Below are positions 1 through 11,311 of a DNA stretch of 64,000 bases, one piece after another (positions within the stretch are counted from its first letter, which is position 1; every line of letters starts with the position of its first letter). The position numbers were made by a program, and so were the translations under genes. The DNA lies in NCBI GenBank assembly GCA_024114885.1, contig CP099428.1, positions 372,001-436,000 on the forward strand. Reading direction: 5' to 3'. This DNA comes from Septoria linicola. Taxonomy: Eukaryota > Ascomycota > Dothideomycetes > Mycosphaerellales > Mycosphaerellaceae. The notes under the pieces were generated by a model. It was not told where the DNA came from. It saw only the letters and a list, made by a program, of their open reading frames with translations, and searched no databases.

Positions 1-652
1 CACGTACCCGCCACGACCTCGGAAAGGTGGTGGGCCACCATAGCCGCCGCCGCCGCCCATGGGAGGACCGTAGCCACCGCCGAAGCCACCTCGAGGACCT
101 CCGCGCCCTCTGCCGCCCCTTCCACCTCCTGGACCTCGAGTCATGCCGGGAAGGTTGGTACGCTTGGGAACGACCTGCGCAAGTCATTAGTGTTGATCGC
201 AGACTCGGTACAGCAGGCCAGAAGCTCACCTTGAGGTTGCGATTCCTGAAGACGCTCTCGTTGAGAACCAATGCGCTGGTAACGAACTGTGGCTCGCTGA
301 ACTCGACATATGCGTAGCCCTTGGGATGACCCGTGAACTTGTCCAACAGGATCGTGACGCGATTGATGCTGCCCACGCTCTGGAAATGCGCCTGAATCTC
401 CTCAGGACTTGCGCCATAATCCACATTTCCCACAAAGATGCTCCGGTTGTCGATGTCCTCCTTGCTTTCGCGCAAGTTGTCTGTCTGCGAATCAATCGAC
501 GCCTGCATCTCGCGCAGTTTCGCCGCTTCCGCCTCCATCTCCTCGACGCGCTTCTTCATGGCTGCGATCTCCTCCTCATCGCCAAGATCCTCGTCATCTT
601 CGGGCTGGCGATCGAGGTCATCGTTGGACGGCTTCGTCTCTTCGTCGGCCAT
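1..652 (-). CDS. pab2: Pab2/PABPN1-type RNA-binding protein, 3' end outside window
   Basis: Nuclear poly(A)-binding protein of the PABPN1/Pab2 type, which binds poly(A) tails and acts in 3'-end processing and nuclear RNA turnover. The start chosen is the ATG at 652, because an ATG at 731 runs into a stop at once. The N-terminus is acidic, followed by a short coiled-coil (about residues 30-60). A single RRM follows, with RNP2 (IFVGNV, about 72-77) and RNP1 (KGYAYVEF, about 111-118). One 55-bp intron (175-229) lies just after the RRM. Exon 2 encodes an Arg/Gly-rich tail with RGG-type and GGYGGP repeats, as expected for this family, and runs off the window at position 1, so the C-terminus is missing here. 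The assignment rests on the domain order acidic, coiled-coil, RRM, RGG. A generic RRM/RGG protein is the only serious alternative. Confidence 0.9.
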   Translation of the reverse strand, partial: MADEETKPSNDDLDRQPEDDEDLGDEEEIAAMKKRVEEMEAEAAKLREMQASIDSQTDNLRESKEDIDNRSIFVGNVDYGASPEEIQAHFQSVGSINRVTILLDKFTGHPKGYAYVEFSEPQFVTSALVLNESVFRNRNLKVSFWPAVPSLRSTLMTCAGRSQAYQPSRHDSRSRRWKGRQRARRSSRWLRRWLRSSHGRRRRLWWPTTFPRSWRVR

Positions 653-1398
653 GGTGTGCGAGGATGTGTCGGATGCAGTTCTGGGCACGTCGTTAGGCAA
701 GTCCGTGTGAGATGTGGAAGGCGCGTCTGACATGTCGCGAAAGGAAGGAAGTAATGCAGGAAAGATAATAATAGTGGCTGCAACGTACCTGAGCAAGTGA
801 ATGGAGTGACAATCAGGCAGACGCGCTGTGGAGTTCACTAGTCGATGTTGAGCGCAATTGGTGGTAGTATGTGGGAGAGAGTGTCGTGGTCGCTATGAGT
901 TGCTTCGATGCGATGCGATATTGTCCGAGCTCAATGCCGCCGCCCGAAACGCAACGACAATTGACCTCCATTATTCACTCCCGACATTATTGCAATCACA
1001 TGCAAGCATCTGGATCAGCTTCTAAGGTGAAGTCATCATCTGAGCAGAAGAATATGCTCCACGACTGTATCCACTGCTTACACGATGCATCCATCTCTTT
1101 CAGGAAGCAAGGCAAGAAATATTATGCTTTGCGTTGTGCCTGCCACGAAGCACTATGTCATCTGCAATCCTTCCAAAAGCACTGACTGATCACAGCATGT
1201 GAATCGCGTCAAACATTTTTAAATGCTCACATCCTTCCATTTCGCTGCTGAAACAGATGAGTAGAGGCAGATTGCCGATACTAGACAGAGTCACAGCACG
1301 CAAGGACAAAGCTCTCAACACTCCGAGCAGTCCAGCGGACGTAAACATCGCGAGAAGTCCGAGTGTCAGTCATATGAGCCACGGCCGGACAGGAGATC
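653..1398. other. Intergenic, divergent promoters
   Basis: This stretch separates the divergent RNA-binding and F-box genes and should hold both promoters. On the minus strand a GTACGT...CAG stretch near 735-790 could be a 5'-UTR intron of the RNA-binding gene. I see no further gene. Confidence 0.5.
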
Positions 1399-2961
1399 AT
1401 GGCCTTCTTAGACGACCTCCCGGCAGAGCTCGTGGAGAACATCGTGCACTGCATGACATTGCATGAGATATGTGCTCTTCGGCTGGCCAACCGATCCATT
1501 GCTTCCAAAGCATCACAAGACCACTTCAGATCGTTCTACCGCAGCAAGCGTGTAGACATCGATGAGCGCGGTTTGAAAGACTTTGTAGTAGTCACAGCTA
1601 ATGCCGGAATGGGCTGCTTGATCGATGACTTTACGTTGACAGGGCTCGTCTATAATTCGTTGTCCATCAGTTCTCAGCTTCGCTCTGGCAACATGAGACA
1701 GACGACAGAGGTTTCCGATGGTGGCCATATCAAGACTGGCTGGCGCAGCTCCACTGAAGAAGAGCGAAATGCTTTGCAGAGGCAGCTCAACACTCTGCAG
1801 CGCCGGCAAGAAGCCCAGCTTCATTTCCTGCAGAGCGAGGATGCCCAACGATTACTCGTAAAAGCTTTCCGAAACATCGTCAAAGGCCGAAGCCCACATA
1901 AACAGCTCTCCGTTACGCTTGATCTGGCCGTCTTCCGTGAGGATGCACTCATTAGGTCTACGCCGGTGCAAGGCGGAAGTTGGAGAATGATATGGCAAGC
2001 TGCAGCGGACACCTTTCAGCTCGTTGACGATGCAATTGATGCGAGCACGCTGCCCATTCATACTTTGCGTATCTTCCCCGCATATGGCAACAATGCTCAA
2101 CGACGCTGCGCCCTCTTTTGCACCGAGGTTCCGCATGTCATCAAGTACTCTGGCCTTGAGACTTGCCTCGCGAGGCTCAAGACACTTACACTGACCTTTT
2201 CGGATGCAAGCATCAAGTTTGATGATCGCGATGCAGAGCTGGTGACCTTATGTGATAAGCATGAGCTCGCCAGACAGCAACGGGGTGGCAGCACGACGCA
2301 CGATCTGAATAGGATGATGGAAGCTCAAAGGTCGGAGAACTTCACCGGACTCGTGAGCTTTGTCCAGAGTTGCCATCATCTCGAGACACTTGACCTACAT
2401 CGCTACCGCTTGATGAAAGGTCCGAACTCTACGGGTAACATACAGGGTGACAAGATCTCGCACCTGTTATTCCAGCGGCTTACCTTGCCACACTTGCGCG
2501 ACTGCCGCCTTCGAGGATTTCGTGTAGGATCGGAAAACACGCTTATGTTTTTGCAACGCCACAGACTCCACAAACTACTGTTGAAGAACTTTGTACTGTC
2601 TGCTGGCACGTTTCGCGTCATCTTCGATCATTGCACTGGCGATGGCAAGGACGTCCAAACTGCTCAGCCGGACCTTGAGAGGATCGAATTCGAGGACCTC
2701 TTCCAGGAAGAAACCTTCGTGGCACTGACTATCAACCAGACTGTGACACGAGAACGACTCGTTACGTATGTTGGGCCTGACATCGAACATGACTCAGACA
2801 TTGGTGGGCTGCGATCGAACAACATGATTCAACGCTGGAGGACTGGCACCAAGCGTCCTATCCAGTATATCACTCATGATCTGACTGGTAACGCTATGCT
2901 TCGATTGGGGGAGAAGAAAAAGAACATGGAGGAATTTGGTCCGCCAGACTATACACATTGA
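1399..2961 (+). CDS. F-box domain protein
   Basis: Single-exon gene for 520 residues. The N-terminus (about residues 2-40) is a clear F-box: a DLPAELVENI core followed by LRLANRSIA and a conserved helix. F-box proteins normally recruit substrates to SCF ubiquitin ligases through Skp1. The remaining roughly 480 residues contain no repeat I can name. Parts such as HHLETLDLHRYRL and LPHLRDCRLRGF around residues 310-380 look like irregular leucine-rich-repeat segments, common in fungal F-box proteins. The stop lies 44 bp from the stop of the convergent permease gene, so the two 3' UTRs must overlap. The substrate cannot be inferred. Confidence 0.85.
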   Translation: MAFLDDLPAELVENIVHCMTLHEICALRLANRSIASKASQDHFRSFYRSKRVDIDERGLKDFVVVTANAGMGCLIDDFTLTGLVYNSLSISSQLRSGNMRQTTEVSDGGHIKTGWRSSTEEERNALQRQLNTLQRRQEAQLHFLQSEDAQRLLVKAFRNIVKGRSPHKQLSVTLDLAVFREDALIRSTPVQGGSWRMIWQAAADTFQLVDDAIDASTLPIHTLRIFPAYGNNAQRRCALFCTEVPHVIKYSGLETCLARLKTLTLTFSDASIKFDDRDAELVTLCDKHELARQQRGGSTTHDLNRMMEAQRSENFTGLVSFVQSCHHLETLDLHRYRLMKGPNSTGNIQGDKISHLLFQRLTLPHLRDCRLRGFRVGSENTLMFLQRHRLHKLLLKNFVLSAGTFRVIFDHCTGDGKDVQTAQPDLERIEFEDLFQEETFVALTINQTVTRERLVTYVGPDIEHDSDIGGLRSNNMIQRWRTGTKRPIQYITHDLTGNAMLRLGEKKKNMEEFGPPDYTH

Positions 2962-3005
2962 CGTTGTGCAGATCGACTGCTCGGCTCTACCATTGACGCA
3001 GATGC

Positions 3006-4665
3006 CTACAGAGTGTATCTAAACCCCGGAACACCCTCGATCACGATCAGTCCCTTTGCCTGCTGCTGGTTCTTCTTCCACATACAGAGTGTGGTCATAG
3101 CCACGCTCAGGATGGTCAAGCTCGCAGCCGCAAAGCATGTATACAGTCCTGGCCGGTACGTCGGGCTATCTCCAGCTCTGAACGCGACAGAACCGATCAC
3201 GCCTCCGACGCCACCCATCGCCACAATTGTTGCTGGGGTAAAGGCTCGTCGCCACTGCCCGACCACATTATTGGCTTGATAAGTCATGCTTGCGGGCACG
3301 TTGGAATTCGCTCCACCAGTAATGAGGAAGGCGCCGAAGTAGCGAACATAAGGCTGCTCAGCATACCCTAGGACCGCAACGCCGATGATCTCCAGAATGC
3401 AGTTGAAAACGATGATGTGTCCACGAATGTTGTATTTGTCGGAAATCCAACTCCCTGCGAAGCCGAGGATGAAAGAGAAAGCATAGCACTACACATAATC
3501 GTCAGCCCTGGCAAGGATACGATGGTGGATTCGCCCTACTGGGGCAGTCAGGCATTGTGACTGGACGACGGAGAAGCCCAATGTATCCCGCAAAATTATA
3601 GGCAAAAAGTACGACACGGCGTAAGTCACAACGGCAGAGCAGCCAAACTCCGTGGCGAAGAACCACACCTTCCAGTCTTTGCCTTGGAGCAAGTAGTTCT
3701 TGAGATTGAAGGGCGTCACATGGGCGTCAGCTCGGTCGCGTTGGACACGATCGACCATGACCTTAATCTCATCCTCCTTCAAGAACCATTTCGTCTTGTG
3801 GGCCTCCTCTGGAAAGTCAATGAGGAAGATGTAGCCAAGGATGGCGATGATGATCGTGATAATTCCCTCCCTAACCAGCTGTTAGGGTCAGACAAATCGC
3901 AGAGTCCGGTATCTGCACTTACCAGATAAAGATCCACGACCAACCTTCATACCCAGCAACACCATCCTACCTCATTATCAGCATCACCTCTTCACCCAGC
4001 CCAACACAGTTCACCTACCATCTGCTGCAATCCATACGCCAAAACCCCTCCAAATCCACCCACACTGTTCCCAACCAAATAAAAGAACGCATTCCTCTTC
4101 GCCACCTCCCGCCGCGTATACCACATCGCCACCAATAAAATCGCACTCGGAAAGAAACAGCTCTCAAACATTCCTAACAAGACCCGCAAGCCAATCAGCA
4201 CTTTCCAGTCTTGAGCGAGACCAAAGCCGATGACCACAAGGCCGAATGCTAGGGTAATCCCAGCGAGGAATGGTCGTGGACCGAGTTTGCGCGTCAGAAC
4301 TGTGGCGACGAAGTTGAAGAGGACGTAGGGCGGGAAGAAGACGAGGACGATGACGGAGTAGCGGTTTCCGACGAGGTTGAGGCTTTCGTCCATGCCGGCG
4401 ATGACGCTGCGGAAAGGGTCAGTGGTCTAGTTCTTGAGAGTCACTTGTATGGTGTTTGAGCTCACGCGTTCGGTAGATTCGTGCGGTCGATCTGATTGAC
4501 GATATACATCAGCGCTAGAATCGCAGAAGGTCGTATGTCGACTTTTCGCTTAATCTGCTTGATTCGTGGATCTTCTTTCCAGAAATCGTCATCTTGCAAA
4601 GCTGATGCTTCATGCTGCTGCTTTTCGACGAGATCGACCTCGTGCTGTTTGCTTGGAGTGTCCAT
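3006..4665 (-). CDS. MFS permease, allantoate/anion:cation symporter (Dal5-like) family
   Basis: Five-exon model, 481 residues, with introns at 4407-4465, 3967-4018, 3871-3922 and 3489-3539; all junctions keep frame. The start at 4665 precedes a short acidic cytosolic N-terminus. The first membrane segment carries the signature IVNQIDRTNLPNA, and later segments contain the QQMDGVAGYEGWSWIF loop after TM6 and the SQCLTAP motif. These are hallmarks of the fungal anion:cation symporter family, which includes allantoate, nicotinate, biotin and pantothenate permeases. Twelve membrane helices are expected at the plasma membrane. The true substrate cannot be read from sequence. The length is normal for the family and no break is seen. 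Confidence 0.9.
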
Positions 4666-5137
4666 TCTTCCTTTACTTTCTCGATCCTGGAAATGCGATC
4701 AAACAGACAATAACGCAGAGCGAGTAGTAGGAAACAAGAGAAAAACGATCACTTGACACACTTATGAAGTAGTAGCCAGCATGTCAGCATCAATCAGCAA
4801 TAGCCGACAGCGTTCAACCATAGGCGGAATTAATTGTAGAGCACGACGATCAATGCCCGTCTTTTCCCTCTTCCGCATGGCTAAAACGTGGACATCACAT
4901 TGCCGGCATTCGACTCGTGTCTGTTAGTTGCTACTGGCGTTTGCAGTAAACGAGAACCTGGGAAAGACGTGTAGGAGGCGTTCGTGCCAAGATGATGCTC
5001 AGCGAAGCCCGAGGGTAGGAAGGCTTGGTGTATGTTGAGACGCTCTGGGTGTGAATGCGCAGCGTGCTTGATCATTGAATTATTTGGATAGGTAGAGTGA
5101 AGCTGTGTGTCTGGGCAAGCAGTTGAGTTGAATTGCG

Positions 5138-5157
5138 TACAGACCCTCATATGCATA
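5138..5157 (+). repeat. Left arm of 20-nt inverted repeat
   Basis: The sequence TACAGACCCTCATATGCATA is an exact reverse complement of 5272-5291. The two arms enclose 114 bp. No target-site duplication is visible outside the arms. Confidence 0.85.
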
Positions 5158-5271
5158 GGGGCACGCCTGACTCAGAGTTTCAGTGCGGTTACTGGCGTGC
5201 GAGAAAGTACGATTGGCAAAGCCTGATATCCGGGCCTAAAGTTGGTATGTGCAAAAGGATGGCATTCCCCA

Positions 5272-5291
5272 TATGCATATGAGGGTCTGTA
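5272..5291 (-). repeat. Right arm of 20-nt inverted repeat
   Basis: Exact reverse complement of 5138-5157. It could be one end of a small non-autonomous element (about 154 bp overall), a hairpin, or a paired regulatory site; the sequence alone does not decide. Confidence 0.85.
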
Positions 5292-5895
5292 GTGCTTGTT
5301 CGTTGTTGTTGTTCGTAAGCATGGTCTTGGCCTCTTCGTCGGTCCTGGCGGGTGGTCAATAGACTCCACCCTTTTACCCCAGGAAGACATTGGACAACGC
5401 ATCAGAAGCTCCAATCAGTACAGCGTAAACCACAGATATGCCATACACAACTTTACACTGTATCAGTAATAGACAAGTTGTATTGTGCATACCGGCCGTC
5501 GGGCCAGTCAACGAGCTGTTCGATCCACTTGCCGACCGCTTCAACCAATCACATTCTTGGAGCTCCACTCCAGCGACTCCATCGCTTGCTACACCACCTC
5601 CCAGCTGAGCACAAGTACATTGCGCCATGCAGCCACATGCAACTTGAGCACACGTCGCTCAGCACCCGATACACTTGCATATAGGTCCATGCGGAGGCTG
5701 AGCTGTCGTCGTTGACACATCCGTGTTACCCACCAGGCTGTTTGGAGGAGGTTTTGCACTTGCTCATGGTCTTTTCAGCCTTCCAGGTAGTATCATCGTT
5801 CTGTGCAGATATGCCCCAGTGTCCTATCATACGTGCTCCCGCTTGCCTTTGCTCCTCCCAGAGTGCCGTTTGCTGAAGCGAGCAACTAACCCGCC

Positions 5896-8800
5896 ATGGC
5901 CGATCCGCTCTCGATTGCCACGAGCGCGTTGGCCATAGCGGAACTCACTTTCAAAGTCGTCAGCTTTATCCATGACACCAAGAAAGGCGCTGATTCCATT
6001 GATGGCGATCTGGAACAGTTGGCCGCCGATATCGAAAAGCTGAACAATGTCACGCAGCTGATCAGCCGTACGTTTGAGGAGGAGGATAAGAAGCAGAATG
6101 GCAAACACTCAAAAGCAGGGTCAGCTACAGCTGACATCAGGCGGCTGGTGGAGTCCACGCTCACGGACTGCGTGTCTGCACTGAAGGAGCTGGACGATGC
6201 GCGGCTGGAGATCAGAGGTGCTGACGGAAAGTCGATGGTGGACAAACTACGGAGGCACTTCAAGAACCGCTCGAAGGAGTCCAGTCTGATAAGATTGCAG
6301 CAGCGAATAGCAAAGGGCCATGAAGTCGTGCAGCTGATGGTCACAATGCTTACAATGTTGCTACATCAGAACCTCCGACAGTGTGGCATCTGCTGACGTT
6401 GCGTAGGAGCTTGATGCAACAGTCCTTGGCTGGCACCTCAGCATCATCTGCCGAGCTCAAATCAAAAATGGAAGGCATGGAAGTCAGGCTGGCACAGTCC
6501 ATTACTTCGCTGCAAGCTTCCATGCGCGATACTGTTCTCATGCCGCATGAAGTGAGCTGCAGCCTGGAGTAGTCCAAGCGATCTATGCTGATAGCTGCAG
6601 GAAACCGTTCTGAAAACCGCACAATCCTTCCAGACTGCCGCATGGGTCAATGTGTACTTCATGATTCCGCAAGCAGTAAGTCCAATGTTCATGGGACGTG
6701 AAGCCGATCTAGAGAGATTGGAGGACACTGTGAAAGGCTACGGGAAAGAGAGAGGGACAAAGAGAGTCGTGTTACACGGCCTTGGAGGTTCTGGTAAGAC
6801 ACAGTTCTGCTGCAAGTTCGCGCAGGACAACAGACCAAGGTATGTGCCTTGTTGCACGATCTGAAATCTGCTAATTCCACGTGTCTCAGCTTCTGGGGTA
6901 TCTTCTTTATCGATGCACTCAATGCCGAAACTGTAAAGTCTTCCTACTCCGACATAGCACAGAGACTTGACATACAGCCCTCGGAAGCAAATGTGAAGCA
7001 CTATCTATCGAGCGAAAGGAAGCCATGGCTGCTGATCGTTGATAATGCCGACGATCACTCGCGAGCACGCATGCCGGAGGAATTTGTTCCCGAGTCTGAA
7101 TCTGGTATCGTACTTTTCACCACACGAAATCGCGCACTTATCAGTGAAGCACACTTCGAGGTCAAATTTGAAGGTCTGGACGAGGAAAGAGCGTCGACCT
7201 TGCTCCTGACCTCTGCGAGACACAGCAAGCCGTTCAAGCAAGAAATAATTGACTTGGCCACCCGAATATGTCATACACTTGGATTCCTGCCGCTTTCTAT
7301 ACTCCACGCTGGTAAGGCGATCCTAAAACGTGAATGCACGCTCGAAGACTGTTTGAGTTTCATCGGCATGCAGTTGAAAAGCGTAAAGGAGTATATCGAC
7401 GGCGGCAGACGCCGAGGCTCGACCATCAGCGAAGCGGTTCAAGGAGCAGATGATCCAGTGCATCCTATTGACGAGACAGTATATGCGACTTTTCAACTTG
7501 TCATTCCAGCTGCAAGACGTGAAGCATTTCAGTTTCTACAACTGCTGTCATTCATGGAGTCACAACGATTCCCTTTTCAGATACTGCTCCAAGCTATTCT
7601 CAGCCCTCAGCGTCAGCGTGCTGCCGACAAAGCATCGAAACCTGTCACTCCGCCTCCTGTTGGGTCTCAGAGCAAGACTATGAGTCAAAGACTATTTGGC
7701 ATTATCAGAGGATGGTATGTCGCCCATGAAGGGCGCAGTCTGCAACCGGTGTTGCCTGTGTTGCTCCACAGGCTAAAGGACGAGGATCCTGAAGACGCGA
7801 CGCATAGACTGAGGGGAGTTCTGGCAGAGTTATGCGAGCTGGCGCTTTTGGATTACATTGCGGAAGATGACACTTACTGCATGCACTCCTCTGTCCATTG
7901 GTGGATTCGAGCCTCAATGAAATACCACGAGAAGGCCGTGTGGTGCCAGTCTGCGTGTGACGTCCTCTCGCAAGCGATTCTGCTACCTCCTGTGGGCATC
8001 ACTGATGACGACTCCAAATTACGACGCCAGTGCGTGCCGCATATCCAATACGTACGAAAACAAGAAAGGGCTTTAGCCGAAGAGCTGAAGAAAAGGCAAC
8101 TGAAGCGTCAACGATTGTTCGGCTGGCCGAGCGTCGAGCCAGTTCTGTGGAGGTCGAGCTTAGCACGGAACGCCAAGTTCAGTATCGCATATGCTGACAC
8201 TGGCGAATTTGAAGAGGCTCGTATACTCATGCTTGGGGTGGATAAGTATCTGACCCAAGCGTTGGGTCTACACAATCCGATCGCGCAAAGAGTACGACTA
8301 TTGCTCTCGACACTCTACTGGTGGCTCACACGGACAGACGAGGCCGTTGCACTGCAGGAAGAGTTGCTCGCTGCATGCAGGTCGTCTCTGGGTGACAAGA
8401 ATGTGGACACTTTGAGCGTTCGCGAGAAACTTGCATCGACCTATTGGCTACAAGGCAAATTCCAAAAGGCGCAACGCTTCGCTCAAGAAGCAGTCGATGG
8501 TTTCGAAAAGGCATACCCTGAGGGTCACGTCGATACATTCCAAGCCATGACTACCCTTGGCCGCTGTTTCGGCAAGCTCGCTGACTTCGACCGTGCCGTC
8601 AGCTTATCCTCAAACGCTCTCGCTGGCCTACGAAGACTCGAGAAGACCTCCAACGAGAAATATGAAGACAAGATTCTCGATGTCATGGATATTCTCGCAA
8701 TGGCCAAACACGATCGGTTCCGCTACGGACAGCCCCTCCAAGACGACCTAGCAGAGGCAGAGATCCTACTCGAAGAAGCCCTCGCAAAACACCGCCAAAA

Positions 8801-9272
8801 GCTCGGCAAAGAACACCCCAAATCTCTCTGGGTCACCTGCAACCTCGCACGCGTCAAAGCCTTACGAGGGGATCTCGACCGAGCCATCACGATGATGCGC
8901 GAAGGCGTGGCCGTCGCCGAACGCACCATCGGACCTAACCACGTCGGCACACTCATGGGTATGACCTATTTCGGCTCAGTCCTCACAATGGCCGGCAAGC
9001 TCGATGAAGCGGAACAGCGTCTGACGAAAGTTGTGGCAAAGTATCGAGCGCGGGATAATGGCGCCATGCATCCAGATCACTTGGTCGCTGCTGCTTTCTT
9101 GCTTCAGTGCTATCGGCGTCAGAACAAGGAGCAGGATGCGGACAGATTGGGAGTGGAGGTTGTAGACGGAATAAGACATATTTTTGGGGAGCGCTCGCCG
9201 TGGCAGCGGTTCTTTATGGATACGTACAGTGTCAGTGCTGATGCAACGGCGGGAGCTCGCCGAGATGACTGA
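5896..9272 (+). CDS. Fungal NLR/STAND protein: Helo-like N-domain, NB-ARC, TPR
   Basis: Four-exon model with introns at 6357-6406, 6552-6600 and 6840-6889, giving 1075 residues. The first intron has a weak GTTGCT donor and is the least certain; the other two are canonical. The N-terminus (MADPLSIATSALAIAEL and following, about residues 1-200) matches the fungal Helo-like N-terminal domain type with predicted helices. An NB-ARC-like NTPase follows, with P-loop GLGGSGKTQF (about residue 262), Walker B LLIVDNADD (about 328), an FTTRN sensor and a GFLPLS motif equivalent to plant GLPLA. The C-terminal third (about 720-1060) is helical with TPR/kinesin-light-chain-like repeats. In this family, ligand binding to the repeats triggers oligomerisation and N-domain signalling in non-self recognition and cell death. 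No effector partner is encoded next to it. Confidence 0.85.
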
Positions 9273-9479
9273 TTGGGAAGGTTGTCAAGTCTGTTTTCTC
9301 ATGTACCTGCAAGCGCTAGTCATGACAGACCTGATAAGCCCTTCATATCTCATCTGTCCGCATGTGACGGGGTCAGGAAGAATGTCACCCTCACAAAGAT
9401 ATAGCATTCAGGGACTGATGGGATCAAGCCCGTTGCGCTACCGATGGCTATTGACAATATCCTGCTCAGACCTGGCAGA

Positions 9480-11311
9480 TCATGTTGCCGGCACGAGTCG
9501 AATCCACACTCCCGCCTGCGGCATCATCGTCAGTCCCACGTGGTACTTCACGTCATCTACCCATGACCCATCAGTTCCCACAGCAATCTCTTTTCCGTTC
9601 TCATCTGTCGGTATGATCTGTTCATAATGCTGCAGCACTCGGCATGCTAGATACTTCGCTTGTGTAACTGCAAATCTTTCTACAAACATTACATCTTATG
9701 GTCAGCGTACTTGAACCTACCACCTTTCACGACTTGGAGGTGTGTATGTCGCTTACCACCAATACACTTTCGAGGCCCTCCCAGAAATGGATGATATGAC
9801 CAATCGACCATTCGCCGTTCTTTCGTTCGGGCGTCGTTCCATCTTTCGATGCGAAATTTGCTGGCGTCAGGGCCGTATAGATCCTGGTTTCTGTGCGCGG
9901 CGAATGTCGAGAACGCGATGAGCGTTCCCTTGGGGATCAGGATAGGGGATTTGCCATCTTCCCCGCCGCCTTGTGGTAGGGAGGTTGCTTCTGTGCAGAA
10001 ACGTCCGTTTATTGGGACGGGTGGGAACATTCTGAGAGCTGCGGTCGTGATTGTTGTCAGTTGGAAGGCAAAAATGGCATGGGTGTGTTACGACATGGTG
10101 TAGCTCACTTTCACAGATGAATTGGTCCAGCTTTGTCATGCCGTTAAGCTCAGTCTTGGAAGGTAGTCTGGTCTTCTCAGTACCCAGCGTGCTCTCTATC
10201 TCGTCCCGGAGGGTGTCTACCAAGCCAGGCTCACGGGCCAGAATGTAGAACACCCATGCAAGCAGCGCGCCGGATGTGTCTCGCCCTGCTAGAAGGATGT
10301 TCATAAATTGGTCCCGGATGAGCTTCGGATCGTGCCCTTCGCGAAGCATGGGCTCAAATGCAACATATGTCTCTGTAGCTGTGTTGTCCTGCAAGCGAGC
10401 CTCGATTGCTTGAGAAATAGCATCATCGGCAAGTCGCTGTGCTGCGCTACAGGACTTCCGGAATTCAAGACTGTCAACGAGCCAGTGGAAGGCTTTCAGG
10501 CGCTCGCGCTTCGAGATCCATCTAAATGCGGTGTTGAACTCTGTGGCAAAATCTTCTGTCCAGCGCTTGGTCGACGTCGAATCTACGTCTGCGCCAAGCA
10601 GAAACTCGGTTGTCAGCCTCAAGCTGAGGTCGAGTAAGTGCTGTTTGATATCGACTGTGGCTTCTGCAGCAGTATGATCGGGATCTCCATCTGATATGAT
10701 CGCCTTGTGTAGCAGCTGGAAGTGCCGCTCGATGAGTCCCAGTTCTGGCAGTGTTGGCCGCTGTATCATAGGAGCCAGTAACTTGCGGGAGATTTCCCAC
10801 TTTGTGCCATCCTCTGTGAAGATCCCGTCGCCCAGCAGTGGGCGAACACAGCCGTGTCTGCCATCTCCAACCTCAAAAGCTAACGCACGTCAGCAGCATT
10901 CGCGGCCAGCCCGCATAATTCGTACATCGAAATTTCCTGGACAACATGGTACGTATGTTCTCGATGTCTCGAGTGATTATGGTGTACATCGGTCCGCCCC
11001 ATTGTGCGTACGTATCGCCAAACTTCTCATGCTCGTGAAGCATAAGCAGTGGATATGTATAGGTCTTCTCCGCCTCGATCACCTTTCCGAGCTTGTCTAA
11101 CCCAAAAGGTGGATACCATTTGTTTGGTAGACATCTTGGAGGTTTACAGCCATCACGCTCGGTGATGTGTGCGTTTGATCGCTAAGCACAGTTAGCGAGC
11201 ATGTCAGCATACGCGGACCTTGTGCAGCCTTGCTTTCGTGTCTGAACGCCCGAGCAGATACCAAGCAAGTCCACAGACTGCAAGACTGAGTATGTAGACA
11301 GAGTACAGCAT
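9480..11311 (-). CDS. CYP52-like cytochrome P450
   Basis: Five-exon model, 533 residues; introns 11182-11218, 10880-10925, 10039-10108 and 9680-9756. The first exon supplies a 31-residue membrane anchor (LYSVYILSLAVCGLAWYLL). The next contains GCKPP and the KWYPPFGLDKL region typical of CYP52 and related fatty-acid or alkane hydroxylases. The I-helix has AGRDTS, the ExxR motif (ETLR, about 373-376) is formed across a splice junction, and the haem loop FLGGPRKCIGERFA places the haem-ligand Cys at about 465. The likely reaction is terminal hydroxylation of an aliphatic substrate in the ER using a P450 reductase; the substrate itself is unknown. Intron 1 would be only 37 bp with a poor donor, so the extreme N-terminus is uncertain. 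The gene is convergent with the NLR, 207 bp apart. Confidence 0.9.

Larger units (their letters stand above)
4666..5895. other. Intergenic with an inverted repeat
   Basis: This 1.2-kb divergent region lies between the permease and the NLR gene. It contains a 20-nt perfect inverted repeat, listed separately, and short GTT repeats near 5301. No coding frame with recognisable protein features was found. Confidence 0.5.

Noticed and set aside
653..731. ATG at 731 as start of the Pab2-type gene
   Set aside because: That ATG is out of frame with the RRM and meets a stop within about a dozen codons. The ATG at 652 is in frame and starts the expected acidic N-terminus.
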